Below the pieces are notes generated by a model. The model ran no database searches and was not told where the DNA came from. It saw only the letters and a program-made list of their open reading frames with translations. From Calditrichia bacterium (GTDB lineage: Bacteria; Calditrichota; Calditrichia; RBG-13-44-9), in contig JALXCH010000230.1 in assembly GCA_026991005.1 (NCBI GenBank), forward strand, positions 1 through 6,599: a stretch of DNA of 6,599 nucleotides, written 5' to 3'. Position numbers and translations under genes: made by a program. Of the stretch, positions 1 through 6,591 are shown piece after piece. How positions within the stretch are numbered: the stretch's first letter is position 1; the number at the start of each line of letters is the position of its first letter.

Positions 1-1022
<1,022 letters not shown>

Positions 1023-1032
1023 TTAGTGCGGG

Positions 1033-1061
1033 AATTTAAGGGATAACGGAAAGAAAATCAA
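1033..1061 (-). promoter_or_regulatory. Candidate sigma-70-type promoter for proS
   Basis: On the minus strand TTGATT (1061-1056) and TAAATT (1038-1033) are separated by exactly 17 bases. Transcription would begin near 1026, leaving a leader of about 65 nt before ATG 959. The hexamers match the consensus only partly, and the organism's own promoter consensus is unknown, so this is a suggestion. Confidence 0.35.
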
Positions 1062-1194
1062 TGCATAAAGGAAGTGAGCGGGACGCCGGAAGGCCTAAAA
1101 CTTCCCTGGAATGTAGGTAGTTCTTCCGGTGCGAAAGGTACCGGGCAATTACCCCTCCTCCCGGGAGCCCGGAAGCATAACCTCCAGGCTCCGG

Positions 1195-1208
1195 TGTTCC
1201 ATGCTCCA
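1195..1208 (+). repeat. Two heptamer units of TGYYCYA type just after the OmpA-like stop codon
   Basis: TGTTCCA TGCTCCA lie in tandem here, two bases beyond the TAA of the OmpA-like gene; the less regular CCAGGCTCC precedes them. Read on the minus strand this is TGGAGCA TGGAACA. The units fit the same TGYYCYA pattern as the longer tandem at 4920-4956. Two units alone could be chance. Confidence 0.35.
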
Positions 1209-1210
1209 AA

Positions 1211-2644
1211 TTACTTCTGGTTCCCGGACTCCAGATTCACGATAATTTCGATGCGACGATTCAGTTTACGCCCTTCCGGAGTTTCGTTGCTGGCAATGGG
1301 ATGGGTCTCTCCGTAACCAATGCTTTCCAGTTGATCCGGCGGGAGTCCCATGTTGGCTTCCAGATAGGCGCGCACCGCTGCTGCCCGATTTTCCGAGAGG
1401 GTCAGATTGTAGGAATCGTTCCCCTGGGAATCGGTGTGACCTGCCACAATGATCTTTTTACCGGGGAACTCCCGCAAAGCGCGCATCACCTTGGTGAGCA
1501 GCATGAAATGTTCCGGTTGAATCACCGCGGTACCGGACTGAAAGGTGAGTCCATAGAGGCGAATGATTAACTGATTTCCGGAAAGCAGTACCTGCGCTTC
1601 GTCCGGGGTAAACATCTTTTCTATTTTCTGAAGCTTCGCTTCCCATTCCTTTTTCTTTTGCAGCTCGGTGACCACGGTTTTCTCGTATTTTTGAATCGCC
1701 TGTTTCAGCGAATCATTTTCCTCCTGCAGTGCCCGTAACTCTTTCTTCAGGGAAGCATTTTCCGTCTTCAAATTCTGAACGGCCAGAATAATATCTTTTT
1801 CCGTTGCCGATAAACCGTTGTCGTAATGTCCCTGAAATCCCAGTTCTTTACTGATGTGATCCAGTCGGTCTTCAAAATCGCGAATCAACAATTCCCAGTT
1901 TTTATCATCCTTTTGCAATTTTTCGATGATTTGCGCCAGGTACATGGCGTGCCGTACCTGATACTCGGCCCGGGAAGCCACCTCCCGGGCATCGCTTTTG
2001 GCGTAGCGGTCGCTGTTGAGCATATCCAGAGCCTGCTCGTACAGGCTCTGGGCTTCGTGCAGGGTAAGCGGCGCATATTTTGCTACATCCTTTTCTTTGG
2101 CTAATTTGAGCAGGTCACGCACATTCCCCACAATGCTCTCTTTGATGGCAACCAGCTCGGCCTGGCGATAGGATTTCTCCGCCCGGGCTCCCAGATTCCG
2201 GGCGCCGTTCAAATCCCCCTTTTCCAGCTTTTTGCTGGCTTCCAGAAACAGTTTCTCGCTCTCCTGGAATTCTTTCAGAGCGTACTCCGGCGCCTGGGCC
2301 ACCAGGGCATCCTCCCGCGCTTTGAGCACCTGCTTGAAAAGAATTTTCCCCTGCGCCCCGATGTCGTTCACCAGCCGGATGTAACGGGCTGCCTTATCCA
2401 GTTTCTTCAAAATACCCTTGATGTCCTTCCCCTTAGCCAGATCGCGCCGGGCAGCTTCCAGCTCCTCCTGTGCTTTGCGGAAATTGGTTGGGGAAATAAT
2501 GTCCAGCTTCTCCTGTCGCAGGTGGCTCAACTCATTTTCGATGGCCATAATGCGGCTCTCAATATCCGCCTGAGCCTGTGCCCGGGGAATCATCCCCCAC
2601 CAGTTTAGTAGAACAATCAGCACGATAATCATTTTTCCCTTCAC
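1211..2644 (-). CDS. Exported OmpA-family peptidoglycan-binding protein with N-terminal helical repeats and coiled coil
   Basis: Likely a periplasmic or outer-membrane-associated protein that anchors to peptidoglycan. With GTG 2644 as start it is 477 aa. Residues 1-24 form a signal peptide (MKGK n-region, hydrophobic IIVLIVLLNWWGMI, cleavage after AQA); there is no lipobox cysteine. Residues ~51-245 hold three degenerate helical units (near 51-95, 118-167, 189-240) with AQEEL/SEKLF/AQSLY, then AxxxA and a DxxxAR-type second helix, resembling DUF4398-like repeats. Residues ~283-345 are a charged coiled coil. Residues ~355-470 are an OmpA C-terminal domain with GHTD at 402-405, LSENRAAAV at 416-424 and NRRIEI at 462-467; D405 and R420 are the expected diaminopimelate-contacting pair, 15 residues apart. 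No beta-barrel is evident. Start choice: GGAGG at 2654-2650 sits five bases before GTG 2644, whereas GTG 2650 overlaps it; ATG 2632 would remove the positively charged n-region. No clear terminator follows. Confidence 0.92.
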   Translation of the reverse strand: MKGKMIIVLIVLLNWWGMIPRAQAQADIESRIMAIENELSHLRQEKLDIISPTNFRKAQEELEAARRDLAKGKDIKGILKKLDKAARYIRLVNDIGAQGKILFKQVLKAREDALVAQAPEYALKEFQESEKLFLEASKKLEKGDLNGARNLGARAEKSYRQAELVAIKESIVGNVRDLLKLAKEKDVAKYAPLTLHEAQSLYEQALDMLNSDRYAKSDAREVASRAEYQVRHAMYLAQIIEKLQKDDKNWELLIRDFEDRLDHISKELGFQGHYDNGLSATEKDIILAVQNLKTENASLKKELRALQEENDSLKQAIQKYEKTVVTELQKKKEWEAKLQKIEKMFTPDEAQVLLSGNQLIIRLYGLTFQSGTAVIQPEHFMLLTKVMRALREFPGKKIIVAGHTDSQGNDSYNLTLSENRAAAVRAYLEANMGLPPDQLESIGYGETHPIASNETPEGRKLNRRIEIIVNLESGNQK

Positions 2645-2649
2645 AGGCA

Positions 2650-2654
2650 CCTCC
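2650..2654 (-). promoter_or_regulatory. Ribosome binding site deciding the OmpA-like start
   Basis: GGAGG on the minus strand, five bases before GTG 2644. It argues against GTG 2650, which overlaps it, and against ATG 2632, which lies 17 bases away and has only AAGGG nearby. Confidence 0.6.
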
Positions 2655-3184
2655 GGTCTCTATTGTTAAACACTTTTTACACGTTGGGATAAAAAATTTA
2701 AATCCAATAAAAAGAAAGCTATGTTACAATTGCGCAGTATTCCTGGGACATCTTAAGCACTAACGAAAAATTTATGCGACGAGATTTTTCATCCTGCTTG
2801 CACAAGATGTTGAGATTTTTTGCCCTGCCTCCGCAGGAGATTTTTATACTGCTGCCCAGGGGATGCCGAGTCTTGCTGAGAAGGAGATTCTTCGCCCTGT
2901 TTCGCATGAAATGGAGATTCTTCGCTTCGCTCAGAATGACAGGGAAATGGAATTGTCGCATAAAGATATCCAGCCATTTTCTCACTTAAACGGACTGTTT
3001 TGAATTCATCGAAGCAAATTTACGTAACGGGTGTACTCATTCATAGAACGATTAAAAAATTACGAAACCATCTCTTTAAATCATATATCGTGAATCACAT
3101 CGCCCCCGGTTCACCCCGGTTATTGTCTGGTAAAGGTTCGAACTCCAAAACCTTCCGGGATTCCCGCTTGCATCTTGCAGAGTC
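2651..3184. other. 534-bp intergenic stretch without a supported gene
   Basis: Lies between the OmpA-like gene and the ArsA-like ATPase, both on the minus strand. The part next to the OmpA-like start is AT-rich and must hold that gene's promoter, but I could not find a convincing pair of boxes. The middle is a degenerate repeat cluster (2781-2943). The ATPase-proximal part has a short direct repeat CCCCGGT at 3104-3110 and 3114-3120, and a small inverted repeat CGGGATTCCCG at 3156-3166 with no T-run. Open frames here have repeat-derived or low-quality translations, so none is called. Confidence 0.6.
2781..2943 (+). repeat. Degenerate ~30-nt repeat cluster, GAGATTCTTCGC element
   Basis: Copies of GAGATTYTT begin at 2781, 2812, 2837, 2884 and 2914, with a weaker GAGTCTTGC at 2868; the spacings 2781-2812, 2837-2868 and 2884-2914 are 31, 31 and 30 bases. 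GAGATTTTTTGCCCTG (2812-2827) and GAGATTCTTCGCCCTG (2884-2899) agree at 14 of 16 bases. The last copy carries an inverted repeat, ATTCT (2917-2921) and AGAAT (2933-2937), around an 11-base loop TCGCTTCGCTC, and continues into AATGACAGG. The minus-strand translation of this block gives HSERSEES, a spurious peptide known from many unrelated bacterial genomes, so it is a dispersed non-coding element rather than a gene. Confidence 0.75.
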
Positions 3185-4078
3185 TTACACAATTTTTTCT
3201 GCCACAAGCTGTTTCCCCAGTTCCCGGGCTAAATCTTTTAGAGCATCCCAGCCAATGGGCTCCTGGGGCAGTAAAGGAAGTACGATTTGTGGGTAGCGAC
3301 GAACATGCTCCTCGTTCAACTCAATTCCGTAATTTATAAGGGGCTCCCACCAGGAGTATTTCCCAGTAGCCTTGTTTAGTACAATACCTTTCAAATGCAA
3401 ATGCAATTTTTCAAAGAACTCCATCTGCGAAAGGGTTTCTTTTGCAGAAACGATGCCAGGATTACACACCACCAGAAAACGCGTGTCCTCCTGCAGGAGC
3501 ACGTTACGGATGGATTCGAATTTCTCCAGCAAACCTTCCAGTTCTTTAAGGATGGGATCATCTTTGCGCTGAAGCACCACGGCCTGGAGTTGTGCAATTT
3601 TTTCCCGTTGCTGGCGCAGGAACTGAATCCAGCTTTTCAGAGCAAAGAGTAAAGAGAATGTCTTGAAGAAGCTGCCCGAAGGTGCCATGTCGAACACGAA
3701 GTAGGTGTAATCGGGACGCAGGATTTCGTCCACGATGTACTCCACCAGTACTTCCTCCCGGGTGGCAGGATTGGCTAAAACGGAATTCAAGTAATTGTCC
3801 AGATCGAAGTTCACGGAAAGGTTTAAACGGGCAATACGGGATTTCAGTTTTTCTTTGAAGCGCTCCGCATAGCGCAGGGAATCAATCTCTTTGATGTACA
3901 GATTCTCGCGAATGGGTGCTTCCTGTTCTCCAATCGGCTGCTGAAAGATGGTACTCAAACTCTGGGTGGGATCCAGCGAAATGAGGAGGGTTTTTCCCCG
4001 TTGAGAGAGAAACACCGCCAGTGCCGAAGAAACGGTGGATTTCCCCACTCCTCCTTTTCCTGTCACAAAATAGCACAT
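3185..4078 (-). CDS. ArsA/GET3-family P-loop ATPase, divergent
   Basis: A 297-aa SIMIBI-class ATPase, about the size of a single ArsA/GET3 unit; cytoplasmic. The deviant Walker A motif is at residues 6-15 (TGKGGVGKST, with the signature lysine K8). The switch I region reads SLDPTQSLS at 34-42, where ArsA/GET3 proteins usually have DPAHS(L), so His is replaced by Gln. The switch II region reads FDMAPSGSFFKTF at 129-141, where the family usually has DTAPTGHTLR. VVCNPGIVSAKETLSQME at 203-220 and GIVLNK at 231-236 match the C-terminal part of the fold and the nucleotide-base pocket. No CxxC pair of the GET3 dimer zinc site is seen. ATG 4078 is required because an in-frame TGA lies just upstream; AGGGA at 4088-4084 is five bases away. 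It follows the 112-aa gene by 84 bp, probably as one transcript. Role unknown: neither arsenite efflux nor tail-anchored protein insertion is shown by the context, and the altered switches suggest a distinct client. Confidence 0.88.
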   Translation of the reverse strand: MCYFVTGKGGVGKSTVSSALAVFLSQRGKTLLISLDPTQSLSTIFQQPIGEQEAPIRENLYIKEIDSLRYAERFKEKLKSRIARLNLSVNFDLDNYLNSVLANPATREEVLVEYIVDEILRPDYTYFVFDMAPSGSFFKTFSLLFALKSWIQFLRQQREKIAQLQAVVLQRKDDPILKELEGLLEKFESIRNVLLQEDTRFLVVCNPGIVSAKETLSQMEFFEKLHLHLKGIVLNKATGKYSWWEPLINYGIELNEEHVRRYPQIVLPLLPQEPIGWDALKDLARELGKQLVAEKIV

Positions 4079-4162
4079 TCCTGTCCCTGCAATTCAATTC
4101 AACATTTTTAAAAAAACCGGTAAAGCGCAGAGCCGGCCTGGATTAACACGGTGCACAGCCCC

Positions 4163-4501
4163 TCAGAATTCCCGCGCCAATTTTTCCATCTCTTTCCAGA
4201 AGGTGTCCTCCTCGCGACTCATACGCTTTTGCCACTCTTCGAAAAGCGGCAAAAAGTATGGCAGGAGTCGTAACTGCAAATAGCCGGAAACCGGAAGTCC
4301 CAGTAAATCGCCAAAGAGGATGAGGAAGAAACTATCCTCCTGGATAGCCAATTCTTTGCGGGATAATCCGTAGAGCTGGTGGGAGAAACTTCCCTCCAGA
4401 AACTGCCGCAGGACTTCGAAAAACCGCACCAGTCCCGAAGTGGTGGTGGATTGGGTTTCTTCCGGCGGCTTTTCCGGATTTTTGGGTAGTGAATCACTCA
4501 T
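4163..4501 (-). CDS. Unrecognised 112-aa protein with a hydrophobic segment, upstream of the ArsA-like ATPase
   Basis: I do not recognise the family. The N-terminus (1-22) is polar and Pro/Glu/Thr/Ser-rich and probably disordered. Residues 23-40 look like an amphipathic helix (GLVRFFEVLRQFLEGSFS). Residues 57-87 are strongly hydrophobic (SFFLILFGDLLGLPVSG, then LLPYFLPLF) but broken by Gly, Pro and Asp, so this is either a membrane-interacting segment or a buried helical hairpin rather than a plain transmembrane helix. Residues 88-112 are a charged helix. There is no signal peptide. The ATG at 4501-4499 has no Shine-Dalgarno; instead a perfect inverted repeat lies directly before it. Reality of the gene is supported by same-strand placement 84 bp before the ATPase, sensible composition and a coherent helical pattern. 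A partner or client of the ATPase is a reasonable inference, not a demonstration. Confidence 0.75.
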   Translation of the reverse strand: MSDSLPKNPEKPPEETQSTTTSGLVRFFEVLRQFLEGSFSHQLYGLSRKELAIQEDSFFLILFGDLLGLPVSGYLQLRLLPYFLPLFEEWQKRMSREEDTFWKEMEKLAREF

Positions 4502-4524
4502 TTGAATACGGTTTAAGTATTCAA
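4502..4524. promoter_or_regulatory. Perfect 8-bp inverted repeat abutting the start codon of the 112-aa gene
   Basis: TTGAATAC (4502-4509) and GTATTCAA (4517-4524) are perfect inverted copies around a 7-base spacer. On the minus strand the right arm ends immediately before ATG 4501. It could be an operator for a dimeric regulator, or an AU-rich mRNA hairpin that controls access to a start lacking an SD. Confidence 0.5.
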
Positions 4525-4543
4525 TTTAATTCAACTTGCCTTA

Positions 4544-4572
4544 AATTAACGAACAAACGCCCCGTACATCAA
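4544..4572 (-). promoter_or_regulatory. Candidate promoter for the 112-aa protein/ATPase unit
   Basis: Minus-strand TTGATG (4572-4567) and TTAATT (4549-4544) are separated by 17 bases. Transcription would start near 4537, giving a leader of about 35 nt that contains the whole inverted repeat at 4502-4524. The box matches are only moderate. Confidence 0.35.
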
Positions 4573-4919
4573 CCGCTTTTATTTTCAGGATTTTTCCGGA
4601 GAATATGTTCTCGTTCACGTCTTTTATACTCTTCATGTATATTCTGCTTATTCTGTGGACTCTATAGTTTTTCTCAAAAATCAGTATCTGACTGTAATTC
4701 CTTTCCCATGACTAAAGACCATGAGCTAAAACCCAATTTTACATTTTACATTTTTCATTTTTCATTAAAAAAAAGCCCTGAGCTCTACATGCGTGTATTG
4801 GAGCGCCTTCCACTCCTCTTTTAATTAACTATCTAACCTATCCACATTATTTACCTTCCTGCTTTATGCCCTAACCCAAAGTTATTCCGTTTAAAGTCAA
4901 CCTAAAGGGATCCGTTCGG

Positions 4920-4956
4920 ATGCTCTATGCTCTATGCCCTATGCCCTATGCCCTAT
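4920..4956 (+). repeat. Heptanucleotide tandem repeat (ATGCYCT)5
   Basis: Two ATGCTCT units (4920-4933) are followed by three ATGCCCT units (4934-4954) and a partial AT. Isolated ATGCCCT copies occur at 4866-4872 and 4976-4982. The array starts inside a small hairpin ATCCG-TT-CGGAT (4910-4921), and the similar CTCCGGATGCCCT precedes the outlying copy at 4976. Heptamer tandems of this sort are known as intergenic repeats in several bacterial groups. Confidence 0.8.
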
Positions 4957-5054
4957 CCCGAAAGAATCCCTCCGGATGCCCTAATCCTTTTTCTGTGCTC
5001 TCTGTGGCATCTGTGGTTTTCCCTACTTCAGTGGTTGCAAAAAACCCATTCCCC

Positions 5055-5083
5055 TTGCCTGAACGATTTTTTGTACCTTAATT
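5055..5083 (+). promoter_or_regulatory. Candidate promoter of the MmgE/PrpD-family gene
   Basis: TTGCCT (5055-5060) and TTAATT (5078-5083) are 17 bases apart, placing a start of transcription near 5090 and a leader of about 30 nt. The match is weak to moderate. Confidence 0.3.
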
Positions 5084-5109
5084 TTCACAGGATTTCATTC
5101 AAAAAAATT

Positions 5110-5114
5110 GGAGG
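5110..5114 (+). promoter_or_regulatory. Ribosome binding site deciding the MmgE/PrpD start
   Basis: GGAGG, eight bases before ATG 5123. The in-frame TTG at 5108 overlaps this site and is therefore not the start. Confidence 0.8.
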
Positions 5115-5122
5115 AAAAACCC

Positions 5123-6490
5123 ATGTCCACTATTACTCATAAAATGGCTGATTTTGCAGTGAATCTAAAATACGAAGATTTACCGGATGAAGTAGTGCAT
5201 CAGGCAAAGCGGTTTTTACTGGATTCCATTGGCTGTGCCTTCGGAGGTTGGGATACCGAGGATGTACAGATTCAGCACCGCTTGCACCAACAGATGGGCG
5301 GAGCACCGGAAGCCACGGTATTGGTAAGCGGGGTTCAGATGCCGATGAGCCACGCTACTCTGCTAAACAGTTTACTCATCCGGGCACTGGATTACAACGA
5401 TATTTACTGGGAAGAGGATCCTTCCCATCCCAGCGACCTCATTCCCGCCGCTCTTACCCCTGGAGAGGCGCTGGGTAAAAGCGGTAAGGAAGTGATTACC
5501 GCCATCGTGCTGGCTTACGAATTCGAACAACGGATGTGCGAATTTGCCCATCCCGGTATCCGTGAGAGAAAATGGCATCATGCCACTCTCACCGGTTTTG
5601 TGAGTCCCATTGTAGCCGGTAAAATCCTGGGTTTGAATACCGAACAGATGGTGAACGCCATTGGCATTTCCGGCAGCCACACCTGCACCCTGGGTGCGGT
5701 AACCGCGGGGAAGCTCACCAACATGAAAAACACGGTAGATCCCCTGGCGGTGCAATCGGGAGTGATGGCAGCTTTGCTGGCACGGGAAGGCTACACCGGT
5801 CCCGAGCATGTAATCGATGGCAAAGAGGGACTGGTGGAAGCATTAGGACCGGAGTTCGAACTGGAGGTGTTAACCCGCGACCTGGGGAAGGACTGGCGAA
5901 TATTACGCTGCAGTATGAAAGCTTATGCAGCCGAGGCGCTGACCCATTCTCCCATCACAGCTGTGCAAAAAATTGTTACCGAACATCACCTTAAACCGCA
6001 GGACATTCAGGAAGTGCTGGTGAAAACCATCGCCCGTGCTGCCGATATTCTCTCCGACCCCTCAAAGTACCATCCCACAACCAAAGAAACCGCTGACCAT
6101 AGTTTGCCCTATTGCCTGGCTGCGGTAATTGTGGATGGCATGGTGACCCCGGCACAATTCAAAGAAGAAAAATTGCGAGATCCGCAAATCCGGGAGCTAC
6201 TGCCCAGAATTAAAGTCGTTGCCGAACCGGAATTCGAAAAGCTGTTCCCCCGATTAAAAGCCACGGAAGTCACCATCACCACCACAGATGGACGCCAGTT
6301 CACCCTCCGGGTGGATTATCCCAGAGGAGATTATCGAGATCCCATGAGCGAGGAAGAACTTCTCGCTAAATTCGACAGTATGGTGCTGGAAAAAGTGGGT
6401 AAAGAAAAACGAGATCGAATGGTGGAGTTGATTCTCAATCTGGAAAAAATAGACGATGTGCGGGATTTTATGAACTGGATGAAACAATAG
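5123..6490 (+). CDS. MmgE/PrpD-family protein (2-methylcitrate dehydratase / cis-aconitate decarboxylase superfamily)
   Basis: A 455-aa cytoplasmic enzyme-like protein of full family length. The family includes 2-methylcitrate dehydratase (PrpD), cis-aconitate decarboxylase and iminodisuccinate epimerase. Visible landmarks: an N-terminal LPDEVVHQAKRFLLDSIGCAFGG at 20-42; LDYND at 89-93 followed by SHPSD at 101-105 (candidate active-site D93 and H102); HHATLTG at 152-158; TAGKLTNMKN at 194-203; SMKAY at 264-268 with H275; DHSLPY at 325-330; and the C-terminal lid-proximal segment DPMSEEELLAKF at 406-417. In many relatives the residue after ND is Thr; here it is Ile94. Start ATG 5123 is set by GGAGG at 5110-5114; TTG 5108 would overlap that site. 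No prpB, prpC, acnD or other propionate genes adjoin; it seems to be a single-gene unit ended by the terminator at 6517-6553. Superfamily is secure; the substrate cannot be assigned. Confidence 0.93.
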   Translation: MSTITHKMADFAVNLKYEDLPDEVVHQAKRFLLDSIGCAFGGWDTEDVQIQHRLHQQMGGAPEATVLVSGVQMPMSHATLLNSLLIRALDYNDIYWEEDPSHPSDLIPAALTPGEALGKSGKEVITAIVLAYEFEQRMCEFAHPGIRERKWHHATLTGFVSPIVAGKILGLNTEQMVNAIGISGSHTCTLGAVTAGKLTNMKNTVDPLAVQSGVMAALLAREGYTGPEHVIDGKEGLVEALGPEFELEVLTRDLGKDWRILRCSMKAYAAEALTHSPITAVQKIVTEHHLKPQDIQEVLVKTIARAADILSDPSKYHPTTKETADHSLPYCLAAVIVDGMVTPAQFKEEKLRDPQIRELLPRIKVVAEPEFEKLFPRLKATEVTITTTDGRQFTLRVDYPRGDYRDPMSEEELLAKFDSMVLEKVGKEKRDRMVELILNLEKIDDVRDFMNWMKQ

Positions 6491-6516
6491 TGAGGGAATA
6501 TTTGATCCTGTTGAAG

Positions 6517-6553
6517 AAATTCCCCGGCGCCTGAAGTGCCGGGGAATTTTTTT
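6517..6553 (+). terminator. Rho-independent terminator of the MmgE/PrpD-family gene
   Basis: A perfect 12-bp stem, AAATTCCCCGGC (6517-6528) with GCCGGGGAATTT (6538-6549), a 9-base loop, and a run of seven T at 6547-6553. It begins 27 bases after the stop codon. The A-rich left arm could also let it act weakly on the opposite strand. Confidence 0.95.
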
Positions 6554-6562
6554 AAATTAAAC

Positions 6563-6591
6563 TTGACCGCAAAGGTTAAATTTTCTAATTT
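6563..6591 (+). promoter_or_regulatory. Promoter for a gene beyond the right edge
   Basis: TTGACC (6563-6568) and TAATTT (6586-6591) are exactly 17 bases apart, directly after the terminator. TTGACC matches the -35 consensus at five of six positions. Transcription would start near 6598, almost at the window end, so the gene itself is not visible. Confidence 0.5.

Larger units (their letters stand above)
4525..5107. other. Gene-free divergent intergenic region rich in simple repeats
   Basis: Separates the minus-strand ATPase unit from the plus-strand MmgE/PrpD gene. It contains a T/A-rich run of ATTTTACATTTTACATTTTTC type around 4737-4770, two phrases of CTGTGGACTCT/CTCTGTGGCATCTGTGG type (about 4650-4670 and 4990-5020), and a heptamer tandem at 4920-4956 with single units on each side. 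The one longer open frame (4489-4824, plus) translates to phrases typical of such repeats and is not called. No RNA gene was recognised. Confidence 0.55.

Noticed and set aside
1158..1192. Inverted repeats downstream of the OmpA-like gene (CTCCCGGGAG palindrome; GGAGCC/GGCTCC with a 17-base loop)
   Set aside because: No T-run follows on the minus strand, so a rho-independent terminator is not supported.
2684..2707. Imperfect inverted repeat TTGGGAT...ATCCAA upstream of the OmpA-like gene
   Set aside because: Arms are short and need a bulge in an AT-rich stretch; not distinguishable from chance.
2719..2989. Three overlapping open frames of 62-88 codons on both strands
   Set aside because: All derive from the GAGATTCTTCGC repeat cluster; the HSERSEES phrase is a well-known spurious translation.
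3130..3150. GGTTCGAACTCC, resembling a tRNA T-loop
   Set aside because: No acceptor, D or anticodon arms can be folded around it on either strand.
3156..3166. CGGGATTCCCG inverted repeat after the ATPase stop
   Set aside because: A four-pair stem with a three-base loop and no T-run; may be chance.
4089..4140. Possible minus-strand terminator between the 112-aa gene and the ATPase (CCGG...CCGG then seven T)
   Set aside because: The stem is only four base pairs with a loop of about 12 bases; too weak to call, and it would argue against the operon only if functional.
4489..4824. 111-codon plus-strand open frame in the divergent intergenic region
   Set aside because: It overlaps the 112-aa gene start and the inverted repeat, has no ribosome binding site, and its translation (FTFYIFHFSLKK, SSCIFCLFCG) is typical of A/T-rich intergenic repeats.
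4927..5142. 71-codon plus-strand frame beginning MLYALCPMPYP
   Set aside because: It is a translation of the heptamer repeat and overlaps the start of the MmgE/PrpD gene.
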